Below are positions 42,986 to 51,317 of a stretch of DNA of 64,000 nucleotides, piece by piece. Below the pieces are notes generated by a model. It saw only the letters and a program-made list of their open reading frames with translations. It made no database searches and was not told the origin of the DNA. Every line of letters begins with the position of its first letter. The stretch's first letter is position 1. The position numbers and the translations under genes were made by a program. Origin of the DNA: CBDCGJ01 sp965216645 (GTDB taxonomy: Bacteria; Pseudomonadota; Alphaproteobacteria; GCA-2731375); assembly GCA_965216645.1 (NCBI GenBank), contig CBDCGJ010000006.1:1-64000 (forward strand). The letters run 5' to 3'.

Positions 42986-44245
42986 TCAGGCGCAGCGGCG
43001 GATCGGTTCGCGGTGGTCCAAATAGGCCGCCAGATGGTTGCTGAGGTCCCGCGCGTCGGCGCCGGCGCCGTCGATCAGGGAGGATTTGCGGCGGCGCAGG
43101 AAAGGCAGGCCCATGACATAGACGCCGGGCGCGTTCTCGACCACGCCGCCGTCGTGGACGATACGGCCCTTGCGGTCGAAGACCGGCAGTTTCAGCCAGC
43201 CATGGTCCGGCCGGTAGCCGGTGGCCCAGATCACGGTCTTGATCCCGGCCGCCCGCAAGTCCAACCCAAGAATAGGCTTGTCGTCGACGCGGGTCGGCGC
43301 GAACCGTTCGGGGTCCGGCACATCGCTGTCGAGACCTTGCGCTGTCGCCCAGGTATCAATGGCGGTCAGCAGCCGGTTCATCTTCAGATCCGACAGCGCG
43401 CATTGATTGCGCAGGGAGCCGGCGAACTGCGCCTTGTCGCCGTTCAGGCCGACGAAGCGGCCGACCAATTGGATGCCAATGTCCTGAAGCGCGTTCAGGT
43501 CCAGGGTCTCCGGGCCGTGGGTGCCGGCCAGCTGCAGGCTCGGCACGGCGCGGGCGCGGGCGATGTCGTCGACCTCGTCGTAACGCTCGTCGAGCACGCC
43601 GGCGGCGTCCATCCACCATTCCAGGTCGCGGCCGCGATAGGTCCTGGGCGCGCGGATATGCTCGCCGACGGCCAGCGTCACGGGCCGACCGGAGCGGTGG
43701 ATCTCCTCCCCAATCTGGGTGCCCGTGGCCGAGGCGCCGACGACGAGCACGCCAGCATCGTCCAGCTGGTCGGGATTCTTGTAGGCCTTGGGGGTCAAGC
43801 TGGCGATGCCGGCCGGCAGCTCGTCGGCCAGCTTGGGTATGCAGGGCACGCTGCAGGCACCATTGGCCACGACGACCGTGCGGCAGCGCCAGTGGCCCCG
43901 GTTGGTTTCCACCCGATAGCCGTCGCCGTCGGGGCGAACGGCGGTGACCCGGGTATGGGTCCGCAACGGCGCCGAAATCGCCTTGGCGTAGCCGTCGATA
44001 TAGGCAACGGTCTCCGCCATCGAGCGATAGCCGTCCGGATTAGTTCCGCCATAGCGGTAGCCGGGCAAGCGGCTTTGCCAATTCGGTGTCAGAAGTCTCA
44101 GCGAGTCCCAGCGCTCGGTCCGCCAGGAGTTCGCCACCTCGCCCCGCTCCAAGACCACATGGTCGATGGCGCGGTTGGCGAGGTGACAACTCATGGCCAG
44201 TCCGGCGTGGCCGCCGCCGATGACGATCGTTGTCGTCGTTTGCAT
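42986..44245 (-). CDS. Flavin-containing monooxygenase/FAD-NAD(P) oxidoreductase
   Basis: 419 residues. N-terminal FAD motif TTIVIGGGHAGLAMSCHLA, then ERGEVANSWRTERWDSLRLLTPNW; the second dinucleotide motif is VLVVGASATGTQIGEEI, and the ATG motif is VIWATGYRPDHGWL. This layout matches the YUCCA/FMO-like single-component group. It lacks the Baeyer-Villiger fingerprint seen in the 34-kb enzyme. The ATG lies next to a MITE-like element whose left end is 15 bp upstream, so its promoter may be inside that element. Confidence 0.88.
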   Translation of the reverse strand: MQTTTTIVIGGGHAGLAMSCHLANRAIDHVVLERGEVANSWRTERWDSLRLLTPNWQSRLPGYRYGGTNPDGYRSMAETVAYIDGYAKAISAPLRTHTRVTAVRPDGDGYRVETNRGHWRCRTVVVANGACSVPCIPKLADELPAGIASLTPKAYKNPDQLDDAGVLVVGASATGTQIGEEIHRSGRPVTLAVGEHIRAPRTYRGRDLEWWMDAAGVLDERYDEVDDIARARAVPSLQLAGTHGPETLDLNALQDIGIQLVGRFVGLNGDKAQFAGSLRNQCALSDLKMNRLLTAIDTWATAQGLDSDVPDPERFAPTRVDDKPILGLDLRAAGIKTVIWATGYRPDHGWLKLPVFDRKGRIVHDGGVVENAPGVYVMGLPFLRRRKSSLIDGAGADARDLSNHLAAYLDHREPIRRCA

Positions 44246-44260
44246 CTCGCCCTCCCCTTA

Positions 44261-44520
44261 TACCAAGTTTCGATAATAGCTACCTATTTGACCGGCTTTT
44301 CAGGTTTACCGGCGAGGCGCGCGGCGCGCCGTGGTATGGATACCACAAGCGGTGCGCAACGACGTCCGGTGAGCCTGAAAAGCCGGCCTCCGGTGGGGCG
44401 AGATGGCCCATCCGGTGCGTTGCGACGCTTGCCCGATACCCTGCATCGCGCGGCGCGCCGCGCCTACCGGACTGAACCATCTCGCCCCATCAAAAAGGTA
44501 GCTATTATCGAAATTTGGTA
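44261..44520. mobile_element. MITE-like element with 25-bp terminal inverted repeats
   Basis: 260 bp. The left terminus TACCAAGTTTCGATAATAGC continues with TACCT; the right terminus is its inverse with one mismatch. Both sides are flanked by TTA (44258-44260 and 44521-44523), a likely 3-bp target duplication. Two inner stems are visible: ACCGGCTTTTCAGG against CCTGAAAAGCCGGC, and GGGGCGAGATGG against CCATCTCGCCCC. There is no gene inside. It fills the gap between the flavin monooxygenase and OsmC genes. Confidence 0.78.
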
Positions 44521-44540
44521 TTAGGCGATGTTGCTCGGCC

Positions 44541-45122
44541 TTACGCGACCTCGACGGTCACGTTGGTCGGATTGGTGATGATGTCGTAGACGGCGGAGCG
44601 CTTTTGCGATTGCGCCACCAGTGCCTCGATATCTTCACGATCGGCGTCGGCGTCGATGTGATAGGTCACGCGGATGCCGTCGAAGCCGTTACGGACGTCG
44701 GCATCAATGCCCAGTATGCCTTGCAGGTCCATATCGCCCTCCAGAGTGGCGGTCACCGAGTGGAGTTGGATATCCCGGTGTTGCGCCACGGCCGCCACAC
44801 CCGCGGTCAAACAGCTGGCGAGACCGACCAGGACATATTCGACCGGGGTCGCGCCATTGTCTTCCGCGGCGAAGATTTCCGGATGATCGGCATCGAAGGT
44901 GAAGGTCTTTTTGTGATGTTGTTCTTCACAGAGGCCGTGGAAACCTTCGACCGTCGAACGGCAATGGGTGCCGTTGCGCCATTCGCAGCTGGCGCGCCAT
45001 TGAAATTGCGCCGCCACCGGCGCTTGCGTCAACGCCTCGCGGGCGTCCAGAAGCGCGGCGACATTGACGCCGTTATCGACGGTCGGGGTGGTGGTTGCGG
45101 TTGCGGTGCTGGTTGTTGTCAT
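44541..45122 (-). CDS. OsmC family protein (peroxiredoxin-like)
   Basis: 193 residues from ATG 45122. GGGGAG seven bases upstream decides this start over an in-frame GTG at 45137. The Thr/Ala-rich N-terminus is followed by the OsmC fold: FQWRASCEWRNGTHCRSTV, FTFDADHPEIFAAEDNGATPVEYVLVGLASCLTAGVAAVAQHRDI. The Cys in L-A-S-C-L-T is the conserved second Cys; the first conserved Cys position is not certain. OsmC/Ohr proteins reduce organic hydroperoxides, but many relatives have other substrates. Confidence 0.85.
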   Translation of the reverse strand: MTTTSTATATTTPTVDNGVNVAALLDAREALTQAPVAAQFQWRASCEWRNGTHCRSTVEGFHGLCEEQHHKKTFTFDADHPEIFAAEDNGATPVEYVLVGLASCLTAGVAAVAQHRDIQLHSVTATLEGDMDLQGILGIDADVRNGFDGIRVTYHIDADADREDIEALVAQSQKRSAVYDIITNPTNVTVEVA

Positions 45123-45359
45123 TTTTATGCTCCCCACATTTCGCGGTTGTCCGGGGTTGCCGAGCTATTATTGGTTTTATTGGCCCGGGTCCCCTGTTGA
45201 GAGATTTTCTCCGTCGCCGAAATGGCTGCCCGTTGGAAATCTCATTCATATAAATATATCAAATAGTATAATTTCCAATATGTTGAACTGATATAAAGCG
45301 CAATTTTTTTCGCGACGCGAAAATCACCGGCGAATTCAGGTTGCGATGGCCGGCGAACG

Positions 45360-45388
45360 TTGACTTGGTGCGGCAACGCGCTTATACA
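45360..45388 (+). promoter_or_regulatory. Sigma-70-type promoter upstream of rpmH
   Basis: TTGACT (45360-45365), a 17-bp spacer and TATACA (45383-45388), close to consensus with ideal spacing, about 60 bp before the rpmH GTG. It should drive rpmH-rnpA-yidD-yidC. The remainder of the 326-bp gap (45123-45359) is AT-rich at 45230-45310, with no gene; the promoter of the divergent osmC gene probably lies there. Confidence 0.7.
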
Positions 45389-45448
45389 GCCGGCTGAATT
45401 CGACACCGGCGCCATAGTAGGCTGACCGGAAGCAAATGGAGTGGTCCG

Positions 45449-45583
45449 GTGAAACGCACCTATCAACCTTCGCGGCTCGTCCGCAAGCGGCGGCACGGCT
45501 ATCGCAAGCGGATTGCCACGGTCGGCGGGCGTCGGGTGATTGCCAGCCGCCGCGCCAAAGGGCGCAAGCGCCTGTCCGCCTAG
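45449..45583 (+). CDS. rpmH: 50S ribosomal protein L34
   Basis: 44 residues, the standard length: KRTYQPSRLVRKRRHGYRKR, then TVGGRRVIASRRAKGRKRLSA. Start is GTG at 45449. It opens the conserved origin-proximal block rpmH-rnpA-yidD-yidC. A strong promoter lies about 60 bp upstream. Confidence 0.97.
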   Translation: MKRTYQPSRLVRKRRHGYRKRIATVGGRRVIASRRAKGRKRLSA

Positions 45584-45611
45584 AATTGCGGTCGGACCGG
45601 CTGACCGGTCC

Positions 45612-46019
45612 ATGTCGACCGACGTCGAAAATCCCAAAACCCCAGTCGCCTTGGGCCGTCTGCGCAAGCGGGCGGAATTCGTGCGTTTGACCCGCCGCGG
45701 CCGGCGTTGGGGGACGCCGGGATTGGTACTGCAGGTCCTGCCGCGCCGGGGGGAAGAGCCAGCGGCCATCCGCTTCGGCGTCACCGCCAGTAAAAAGGTT
45801 GGCAACGCGGTCAAGCGCAATCGGGCGAAACGCCGTCTCCGTGCGCTGGCGGGTGCTATTTTGCCGGATGCCGGGCGGCCCGGTTGCGACTATGTTCTGA
45901 TCGCCCGGCCGGCGACGGTGGATCGGCCCTTTATATCCTTGCAAAATGACCTAACTACCGCTTTAAAGCGTGTGCACGAAAAGAGGCACGAGAAACGCGG
46001 ACGCCATCCGAAAAGCTGA
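45612..46019 (+). CDS. rnpA: Ribonuclease P protein component
   Basis: 135 residues. RnpA assists the RNA subunit in 5' maturation of tRNA. GRLRKRAEFVRLTRRGRRW is the N-terminal block, RFGVTASKKVGNAVKRNRAKRRLR holds the family RNR signature, and CDYVLIARPATV is the late strand. The ATG at 45612 is chosen 28 bp after rpmH; an earlier in-frame ATG would overlap rpmH. The basic C-terminal tail (KRVHEKRHEKRGRHPKS) is common. Confidence 0.95.
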   Translation: MSTDVENPKTPVALGRLRKRAEFVRLTRRGRRWGTPGLVLQVLPRRGEEPAAIRFGVTASKKVGNAVKRNRAKRRLRALAGAILPDAGRPGCDYVLIARPATVDRPFISLQNDLTTALKRVHEKRHEKRGRHPKS

Positions 46020-46031
46020 ATGATTTGACCA

Positions 46032-46304
46032 GTGCAAAGCGAACTCCATAGCGACAATGACCGAAAACTCGGTCCACTGGCCCGGGCGATATCCTGGCTG
46101 GTGCTCGGCTACCGCTATGGCCTGGCCTGGCTGGTGCCCGGTCAATGCCGTTTCGCACCTGGCTGTTCGGCCTACGCCTTGGAAGCTTTGGCTGAACATG
46201 GGGCCTGGCGGGGCGGTTGGTTGGCGCTCAAGCGGATCGGCCGATGCCATCCCTGGGGCGGTCACGGCTACGACCCGGTGCCGCGCCGCCGCGAGCATAA
46301 TTGA
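46032..46304 (+). CDS. yidD: Membrane protein insertion efficiency factor YidD
   Basis: 90 residues from a GTG start. PGQCRFAPGCSAYALEAL and GWLALKRIGRCHPWGGHGYDPVP are the family core, including the conserved cysteines. YidD associates with the inner membrane and helps YidC/Sec insertion. It lies 12 bp after rnpA and 19 bp before yidC. Confidence 0.95.
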   Translation: MQSELHSDNDRKLGPLARAISWLVLGYRYGLAWLVPGQCRFAPGCSAYALEALAEHGAWRGGWLALKRIGRCHPWGGHGYDPVPRRREHN

Positions 46305-46323
46305 AAGACCCAGCGATTAAGTT

Positions 46324-48093
46324 ATGGACGATCAAAAAAATCTCATTCTGGCCATTGTCCTGTCGATCATCATTCTGATCGGCTTCCAATATTATTTCGT
46401 CGAACCCCAACTGCCGCCGCAACAACAGCAGCAGCAGGGCCAACAGCAAGGCGCCAATGTCGATCCGAATGTGCCGGCGCCGAAGGCGGAGGGGACCGGC
46501 CAAGCGACGCCCGGCGTGCCCGGCACCGCACAGCCCAATCAGCCCGCCGCGAATCGAGAAGATGCGCTGGCCAAGTCCGCCCGCGTCACCATCGACTCAG
46601 CCCGGCTCAGCGGTTCGATTTCCCTGAAGGGCGGCCGCATCGACGACATGGCCTTGCGCGACTATCGCCAGACATTGGATCCGGAAAGCCCGAACGTCGT
46701 GGTTTTGTCGCCGCAAGGCGGGCCCAAGCCCTACTTCATTCGCTTCGGCTGGTCGACCGCCGGAAACGGCGTGGCTTTGCCGGACAACGAGACGGTTTGG
46801 CAAGCGGACCGCACCGAACTGACGCCGGGCAAGCCGGTAACCCTGAGCTGGGACAATGGAACCGGTCTGGTCTTCAAGCGAGTCATCTCCCTCGACGAAA
46901 ACTACATGTTCACCGTCACCCAGGAGGTGGTGAACAATAGCGGCCAATCGCGCACTTTGAGCCCCTATGGCCTGATCGCCCGCATCGGTCTACCGGAGAC
47001 CTCAGGCTTCTACATCCAGCATGAAGGCCCGCTCGGCGTGCTCGAGGGCACGTTGAACGAGATCGACTATGAAGACCTGATGGAGAAGGGTGAGGAATTT
47101 ACCTCCACCGGCGGCTGGGTCGGCATTACGGACAAGTATTGGCTGACGGCCCTGGCGCCGGACGCGGCACATCCGTTCACCGCCGGTTTCCGCCATAGCC
47201 GCAACGGCCAGGACCGCTTCCAGGTCGATTATCTGCGCCCGCCCGTTGACATCGCCGACGGCGCCACCGCATCGGTGACCAATCACCTCTTCGTCGGCGC
47301 CAAGGAAGTGAAGCTGCTGGAGAAATATGCTGAGGATCTGAAGATCGAGAAGTTCGAGCTGGCGATCGATTTCGGCTGGCTGCATTTCTTGACCAAGCCC
47401 TTGTTCAAGGTGCTGAACTATTTCTACGGCCTGATCGGCAATATGGGTCTGGCGATCATCCTGCTGACGGTCTGCATCAAGATCGTCTTCTTCCCGCTCG
47501 CCAACAAATCCTACAAGTCGATGAGCAAGATGAAGGCGTTGCAGCCGGAGATCGAGAAGCTGCGGGAACGGCACGGCGACGACCGCGCCAAGCTCAACCA
47601 AGCGATGATGGCGATGTATAAGGAGCAGAAGGTCAATCCGGCGGCCGGCTGTTTGCCGATCCTGGTGCAGATCCCGGTTTTCTTCGCGCTCTATAAAGTG
47701 CTCTATGTCACCATAGAAATGCGTCACGCGCCCTTCTTCGGCTGGATCAAGGATCTGTCGGCGCCGGACCCGACGACCCTGTTCAACCTGTTCGGCCTGA
47801 TCCCCTGGGACCCACCGAATTTCCTGATGATCGGCATCTGGCCGTTGGCCATGGGCATCTCCATGTATATGCAACAATTGTTGAACCCGCAGCCGGCCGA
47901 TCCGATCCAGGCCAAGGTGTTCAAATTCATGCCGCTGTTCTTCACCTTCCTACTGGCGCCGTTCGCCGCCGGTCTTGTGGTCTACTGGACCGTCAACAAC
48001 GTGCTGTCCATGGCCCAGCAATGGGTGATCATGAAGCGCATGGGCGTGCCCATCGGCGGCGGCACCACCGCGACCAAGAAGAAGGAAACCTGA
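46324..48093 (+). CDS. yidC: Membrane protein insertase YidC
   Basis: 589 residues. An N-terminal transmembrane segment (LILAIVLSIIILIGFQYYFV) is followed by a Gln/Pro-rich linker, a large periplasmic beta domain (about residues 80-340) and the insertase core of five helices starting near WLHFLTKPLFKVLNYFYGLIGNMGLAIILLTVCIKIVFFPL. YKSMSKMKALQPEIEKLRERHGDDRAKLNQ is the cytoplasmic hairpin, and GCLPILVQIPVFFALYKVL is conserved. It helps insert and fold inner-membrane proteins. The Gln tract near residue 36 is unusually long but otherwise the length is normal. Confidence 0.96.
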   Translation: MDDQKNLILAIVLSIIILIGFQYYFVEPQLPPQQQQQQGQQQGANVDPNVPAPKAEGTGQATPGVPGTAQPNQPAANREDALAKSARVTIDSARLSGSISLKGGRIDDMALRDYRQTLDPESPNVVVLSPQGGPKPYFIRFGWSTAGNGVALPDNETVWQADRTELTPGKPVTLSWDNGTGLVFKRVISLDENYMFTVTQEVVNNSGQSRTLSPYGLIARIGLPETSGFYIQHEGPLGVLEGTLNEIDYEDLMEKGEEFTSTGGWVGITDKYWLTALAPDAAHPFTAGFRHSRNGQDRFQVDYLRPPVDIADGATASVTNHLFVGAKEVKLLEKYAEDLKIEKFELAIDFGWLHFLTKPLFKVLNYFYGLIGNMGLAIILLTVCIKIVFFPLANKSYKSMSKMKALQPEIEKLRERHGDDRAKLNQAMMAMYKEQKVNPAAGCLPILVQIPVFFALYKVLYVTIEMRHAPFFGWIKDLSAPDPTTLFNLFGLIPWDPPNFLMIGIWPLAMGISMYMQQLLNPQPADPIQAKVFKFMPLFFTFLLAPFAAGLVVYWTVNNVLSMAQQWVIMKRMGVPIGGGTTATKKKET

Positions 48094-48096
48094 GCC

Positions 48097-48736
48097 GTGA
48101 CCGACGCCGGCCCGGCATTCGACGAGCCGGCGCTGGAGCGGGGCCGCTGGCTGTTCGCACAAGCTTGCGATTTTGTCATGGGTGCGGCGCAGGAGGCGCA
48201 GTTGCCGGCGCCGGCGCTGCCTGAGATCGCTTTTGCCGGCCGTTCCAATGTCGGCAAGTCCAGCCTGATCAACGCGTTGACCGGACGCAAGACCCTGGCC
48301 CGCACGTCGAACACGCCGGGGCGGACGCGGGAAGTGAATTTCTTCAACCTGGCGGATAAGCTGATGCTGGTCGATCTGCCGGGTTACGGCTACGCCCGCG
48401 CCTCGAAGACGGAGATCGCGCGCTGGAACCGTCTGATCGAGGATTATCTGAAGGGCCGGGTCAATCTGCAGCGGGTCTTCCTGCTGATCGACGCCCGCAC
48501 GGTCTGAAGGATAGCGACGAAAAGTCATGGCCCTGCTCGATACCGCCGCCGTGGTCTATCAGGTGGTGCTGACCAAAGGCGATAAGGCCAAGCGCAACGC
48601 CCCCCTCGCCCAGGTCCGCGACGAGATCGTCAAGAAGCCCGCCGCCCATCCGGATATTCTGGTGACGAGTTCGCGGGACAAAACGGGCATCGCCGAACTG
48701 CGCGCCGCCGCCGCGGCGCTGGCGGATTGGTCCTGA
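48097..48736 (+). CDS. engB: Ribosome biogenesis GTP-binding protein YsxC/EngB (frameshifted)
   Basis: About 213 residues corrected. EngB is a GTPase for 50S subunit assembly. G1 is FAGRSNVGKSSLINAL, G2/T region RTSNTPGRTREVNFF, G3 LVDLPGYGYARASK, G4 LTKGDKAK and G5 VTSSRDKTG. Near 48498 a C and near 48522 an A seem missing. Adding them restores LLIDARHGLKDSDEKVMALLD, so here the errors are deletions, unlike the first 6 kb. GTG start 3 bp after yidC. The gene is usually essential. Confidence 0.88.
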
Positions 48737-48756
48737 CTGGTCTATAAGCCCGCGTC

Positions 48757-49668
48757 ATGACGAAAACGACGACAAACCACGACAGCCACCGGGGCGAACG
48801 GGCCAGGATTCTGTCCGAAGCGCTGCCATACATGCGGCGTTTCGCCGGCCAAACCTTTGTCATCAAGTATGGCGGCCACGCCATGGGCGACGACGCCCTG
48901 GCCAGCACTTTCGCCCGCGACGTGGTGCTGCTGAAACAAGTTGGCATCAATCCGGTGGTGGTGCATGGCGGCGGCCCCCAGATCGGCGCCATGCTGGACC
49001 GGCTGAAAATCCAAAGCTCCTTCGTCGAAGGTCTGCGCGTGACCGACAAGGCGACAGTGGAGATCGTCGAAATGGTGCTCTCCGGCTCCATCAACAAACA
49101 GGTGGTGACCGCGATCAACGCCGCCGGTGGGAAGGCCGTCGGCGTTTCCGGCAAGGACGCCAAACTGATCGAGGCGGTGCCGCTGCGTAAGAAGAGCGTC
49201 GATACCGACTCCAATATCGAGAAAATTCTCGACCTCGGCTTCGTCGGCGATCCCCATAAGGTCAATCCGGCGCTTCTGAAGACCTTTGAGCAGTCCCATC
49301 TGATTCCCGTCGTGGCGCCGATCGGCGTCGGCGAGGACGGGGCCAGCTACAATATCAACGCGGATACGGCGGCCGGCGCTATCGCCGCCGCCCTGGGCGC
49401 GCATAAGCTGATCATGCTGACCGACGTCGCCGGCATCCTCGACAAGTCGGGTACCCTGATTTCGGAAATCGATCCCACGGCGGCCAGCGGCCTGTTGACC
49501 GACGGCACTGTCGCCGGTGGCATGATCCCGAAATTGCAATGCTGCCTCGACGCCATCGAGGCCGGCGTCGCCGCGGCGCAGATCCTCGACGGCCGCGTGC
49601 CGCATGTTCTGTTACTGGAGATCTTCTCCGACGACGGCGGTGTCGGCACCAAGATCTTCGATCGCTGA
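48757..49668 (+). CDS. argB: Acetylglutamate kinase
   Basis: 303 residues. It phosphorylates N-acetylglutamate in arginine synthesis. FVIKYGGHAMGDDAL and VVVHGGGPQIGAMLDRL bind ATP and substrate, AAGGKAVGVSGKDAKLI follows, and YNINADTAAGAIAAALGAHKLIMLTDVAGI and GTVAGGMIPKLQCCLDAIEAGVAAAQILDGR complete the amino acid kinase fold. The N-terminal extension (about 20 residues) resembles that of arginine-feedback-sensitive forms. It follows engB by 20 bp and is convergent with the metalloprotease gene. Confidence 0.95.
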   Translation: MTKTTTNHDSHRGERARILSEALPYMRRFAGQTFVIKYGGHAMGDDALASTFARDVVLLKQVGINPVVVHGGGPQIGAMLDRLKIQSSFVEGLRVTDKATVEIVEMVLSGSINKQVVTAINAAGGKAVGVSGKDAKLIEAVPLRKKSVDTDSNIEKILDLGFVGDPHKVNPALLKTFEQSHLIPVVAPIGVGEDGASYNINADTAAGAIAAALGAHKLIMLTDVAGILDKSGTLISEIDPTAASGLLTDGTVAGGMIPKLQCCLDAIEAGVAAAQILDGRVPHVLLLEIFSDDGGVGTKIFDR

Positions 49669-49686
49669 TAACCGATTGATCCAGCT

Positions 49687-51183
49687 TTAGTCACACCGGA
49701 TCCAAGCACCATTGGCCGCGAATGCGTCGAGCGAACGAGCGGAGCCGTCTTCTGGCGTCGCCCGGCGCATGACCGGCGCCAGCCGACTGGCGATATCGAA
49801 ACGCGCCGGCGATGCAAATGTGGAAAACCACTGCGCGCCCTGTTTGTTTTTCGCCAGCAACCGTTTGCTGCCCGGCGACCAGCGCAAGCCGATACCACCT
49901 TCGTTCGGATACATGACATGACCGTTGAGCAGCGTATGCGGTAAGCCGAACATGTGACCGAGTTCATGGGAGAGACGCTTTGCCGTTTCGCTCGGCGTTC
50001 CCACTTGGATCATCATCGCGCCAGCGGCGGCATTGGCGAGCCCGCGTACGGGCCCCTGATCCGGCGAGACCCATTCGCTGGCCGTCAGCAGGATGTAGAG
50101 ATCGCTATCCCCACGGGCCAGCATCTTCTTCATCTCGACCGGCCATTTCCAACGGTCCTTTAGACGATGCGGGTGCAGGTGTCGGATTTCGAACCGGATC
50201 CCGACCGAACGAAACGCCGCGTTGGCCTCCCCGATAGCCGCGCGCGCCTCGGCTGGCGGCACGTCGTCGAGACCAATGGATATATGGAGTTGGCGAGGTC
50301 CGTCCGCCGGTTCCGTCTGCGCGACGATATCGCGCCGCAATTTGCCGGCGAACTGGTGATCGGCGACGATCTCCTCGGGTCGACCCGCGTAATCGGCCGG
50401 GCGCCACCGTCGCTCTCGCGTTTCTTCGGTGAGAAACCTGGCAATCTCCGTCAGCAGACCCGACGTCAAGCTCTCGCCCCAAACCGCTTTGTCCACGACG
50501 ATCAAGCCTGAGCGCCCAAATGAATAGATCCGGTTGCGGGCCGGTTCGGCGGGATCGGGTTCCGCCGTCGAATAAGTGCAGCGCCGGTCGGTCAAGGCGA
50601 CGACAAAATCCGGCCGACGCCGGAACGCCGTGGGGATGCCGCGCAGGATGTCGTCCCGCGTCGCCGAGACGGGAAACCTGATCTCGATCGGCGGTCCGAT
50701 GAGCCCGATGGACAGGCGATACGGCCGCAGGCGGCGATTGAGCGTCCGCAGCATCTGATCGATCCGGTTCGGTTCGTAATCGTCGCCGTCGACCGCGATG
50801 CCGAGGACGAGATGCGGATGCCGCTTCAGATATTCGGTCACCGCCGAACGCTTAGCAATGGCGCGCGGTAGGATCTCGATCAGGCTGGCATAGTCGGCTC
50901 TGGCGATCAACTGCTGCAGCCGTGCGATGCCCGGGTCATGGGGATCGAGGCGCGCCAAGCTTGCCGCCCGATCTTGCAGGAGATCGATCTGCCATTTCAT
51001 GGCGTCCTTGTAGATCGCGTTGACGGTAACGTTGACGACATACAGACCGAGCAGAATTCCAACGGTCAGATACAGACGGTGCCGGGGCGAGCGCTTTGCC
51101 ACCGCCCGCCGCCAGGGCCAGTCCGTCGTCAGCTCATCGTTATCGCCGGTTTGAACGTCGCGTCTCCGGAACAGCGTGAACAT
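49687..51183 (-). CDS. Membrane-anchored metzincin-like zinc metalloprotease, unusual architecture
   Basis: 498 residues. A transmembrane segment (LYLTVGILLGLYVVNVTVNAIYK, about 38-60) anchors it, so the body is probably periplasmic. The C-terminal part carries HELGHMFGLPH (H-E-x-x-H-x-x-G-x-x-H) and GHVMYP, a Met-turn, both defining metzincins. A preceding region (about 150-270) has the same order of strands: DFVVALTDRR ... GLIVVDKAVW ... LTEIARFLTEET, as if a degenerate copy of DLYILLTASEW ... AMMIQVG ... LSHELGHMFGLPH, lacking all zinc ligands. Family not recognised beyond the motif. Convergent with argB; the RTX gene lies 134 bp upstream on the same strand. Confidence 0.75.
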   Translation of the reverse strand: MFTLFRRRDVQTGDNDELTTDWPWRRAVAKRSPRHRLYLTVGILLGLYVVNVTVNAIYKDAMKWQIDLLQDRAASLARLDPHDPGIARLQQLIARADYASLIEILPRAIAKRSAVTEYLKRHPHLVLGIAVDGDDYEPNRIDQMLRTLNRRLRPYRLSIGLIGPPIEIRFPVSATRDDILRGIPTAFRRRPDFVVALTDRRCTYSTAEPDPAEPARNRIYSFGRSGLIVVDKAVWGESLTSGLLTEIARFLTEETRERRWRPADYAGRPEEIVADHQFAGKLRRDIVAQTEPADGPRQLHISIGLDDVPPAEARAAIGEANAAFRSVGIRFEIRHLHPHRLKDRWKWPVEMKKMLARGDSDLYILLTASEWVSPDQGPVRGLANAAAGAMMIQVGTPSETAKRLSHELGHMFGLPHTLLNGHVMYPNEGGIGLRWSPGSKRLLAKNKQGAQWFSTFASPARFDIASRLAPVMRRATPEDGSARSLDAFAANGAWIRCD

Positions 51184-51317
51184 GTTCGGTGGGTCTTGGC
51201 CGAGGTACCCCCGCCAAGACCCAACCGAATGTTAGCCGAACCGTCTTTAGGAGGGAACCTAACGCAAATTGCGCACATACCCGGCCGCCGCTTCGAACCG
51301 AGCCGGAGATCGGCGGG

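Noticed and set aside
42713..44524. 603-codon open frame on the plus strand
   Set aside because: Antisense to the SDR end and the flavin monooxygenase and runs through the MITE-like element; no protein features.
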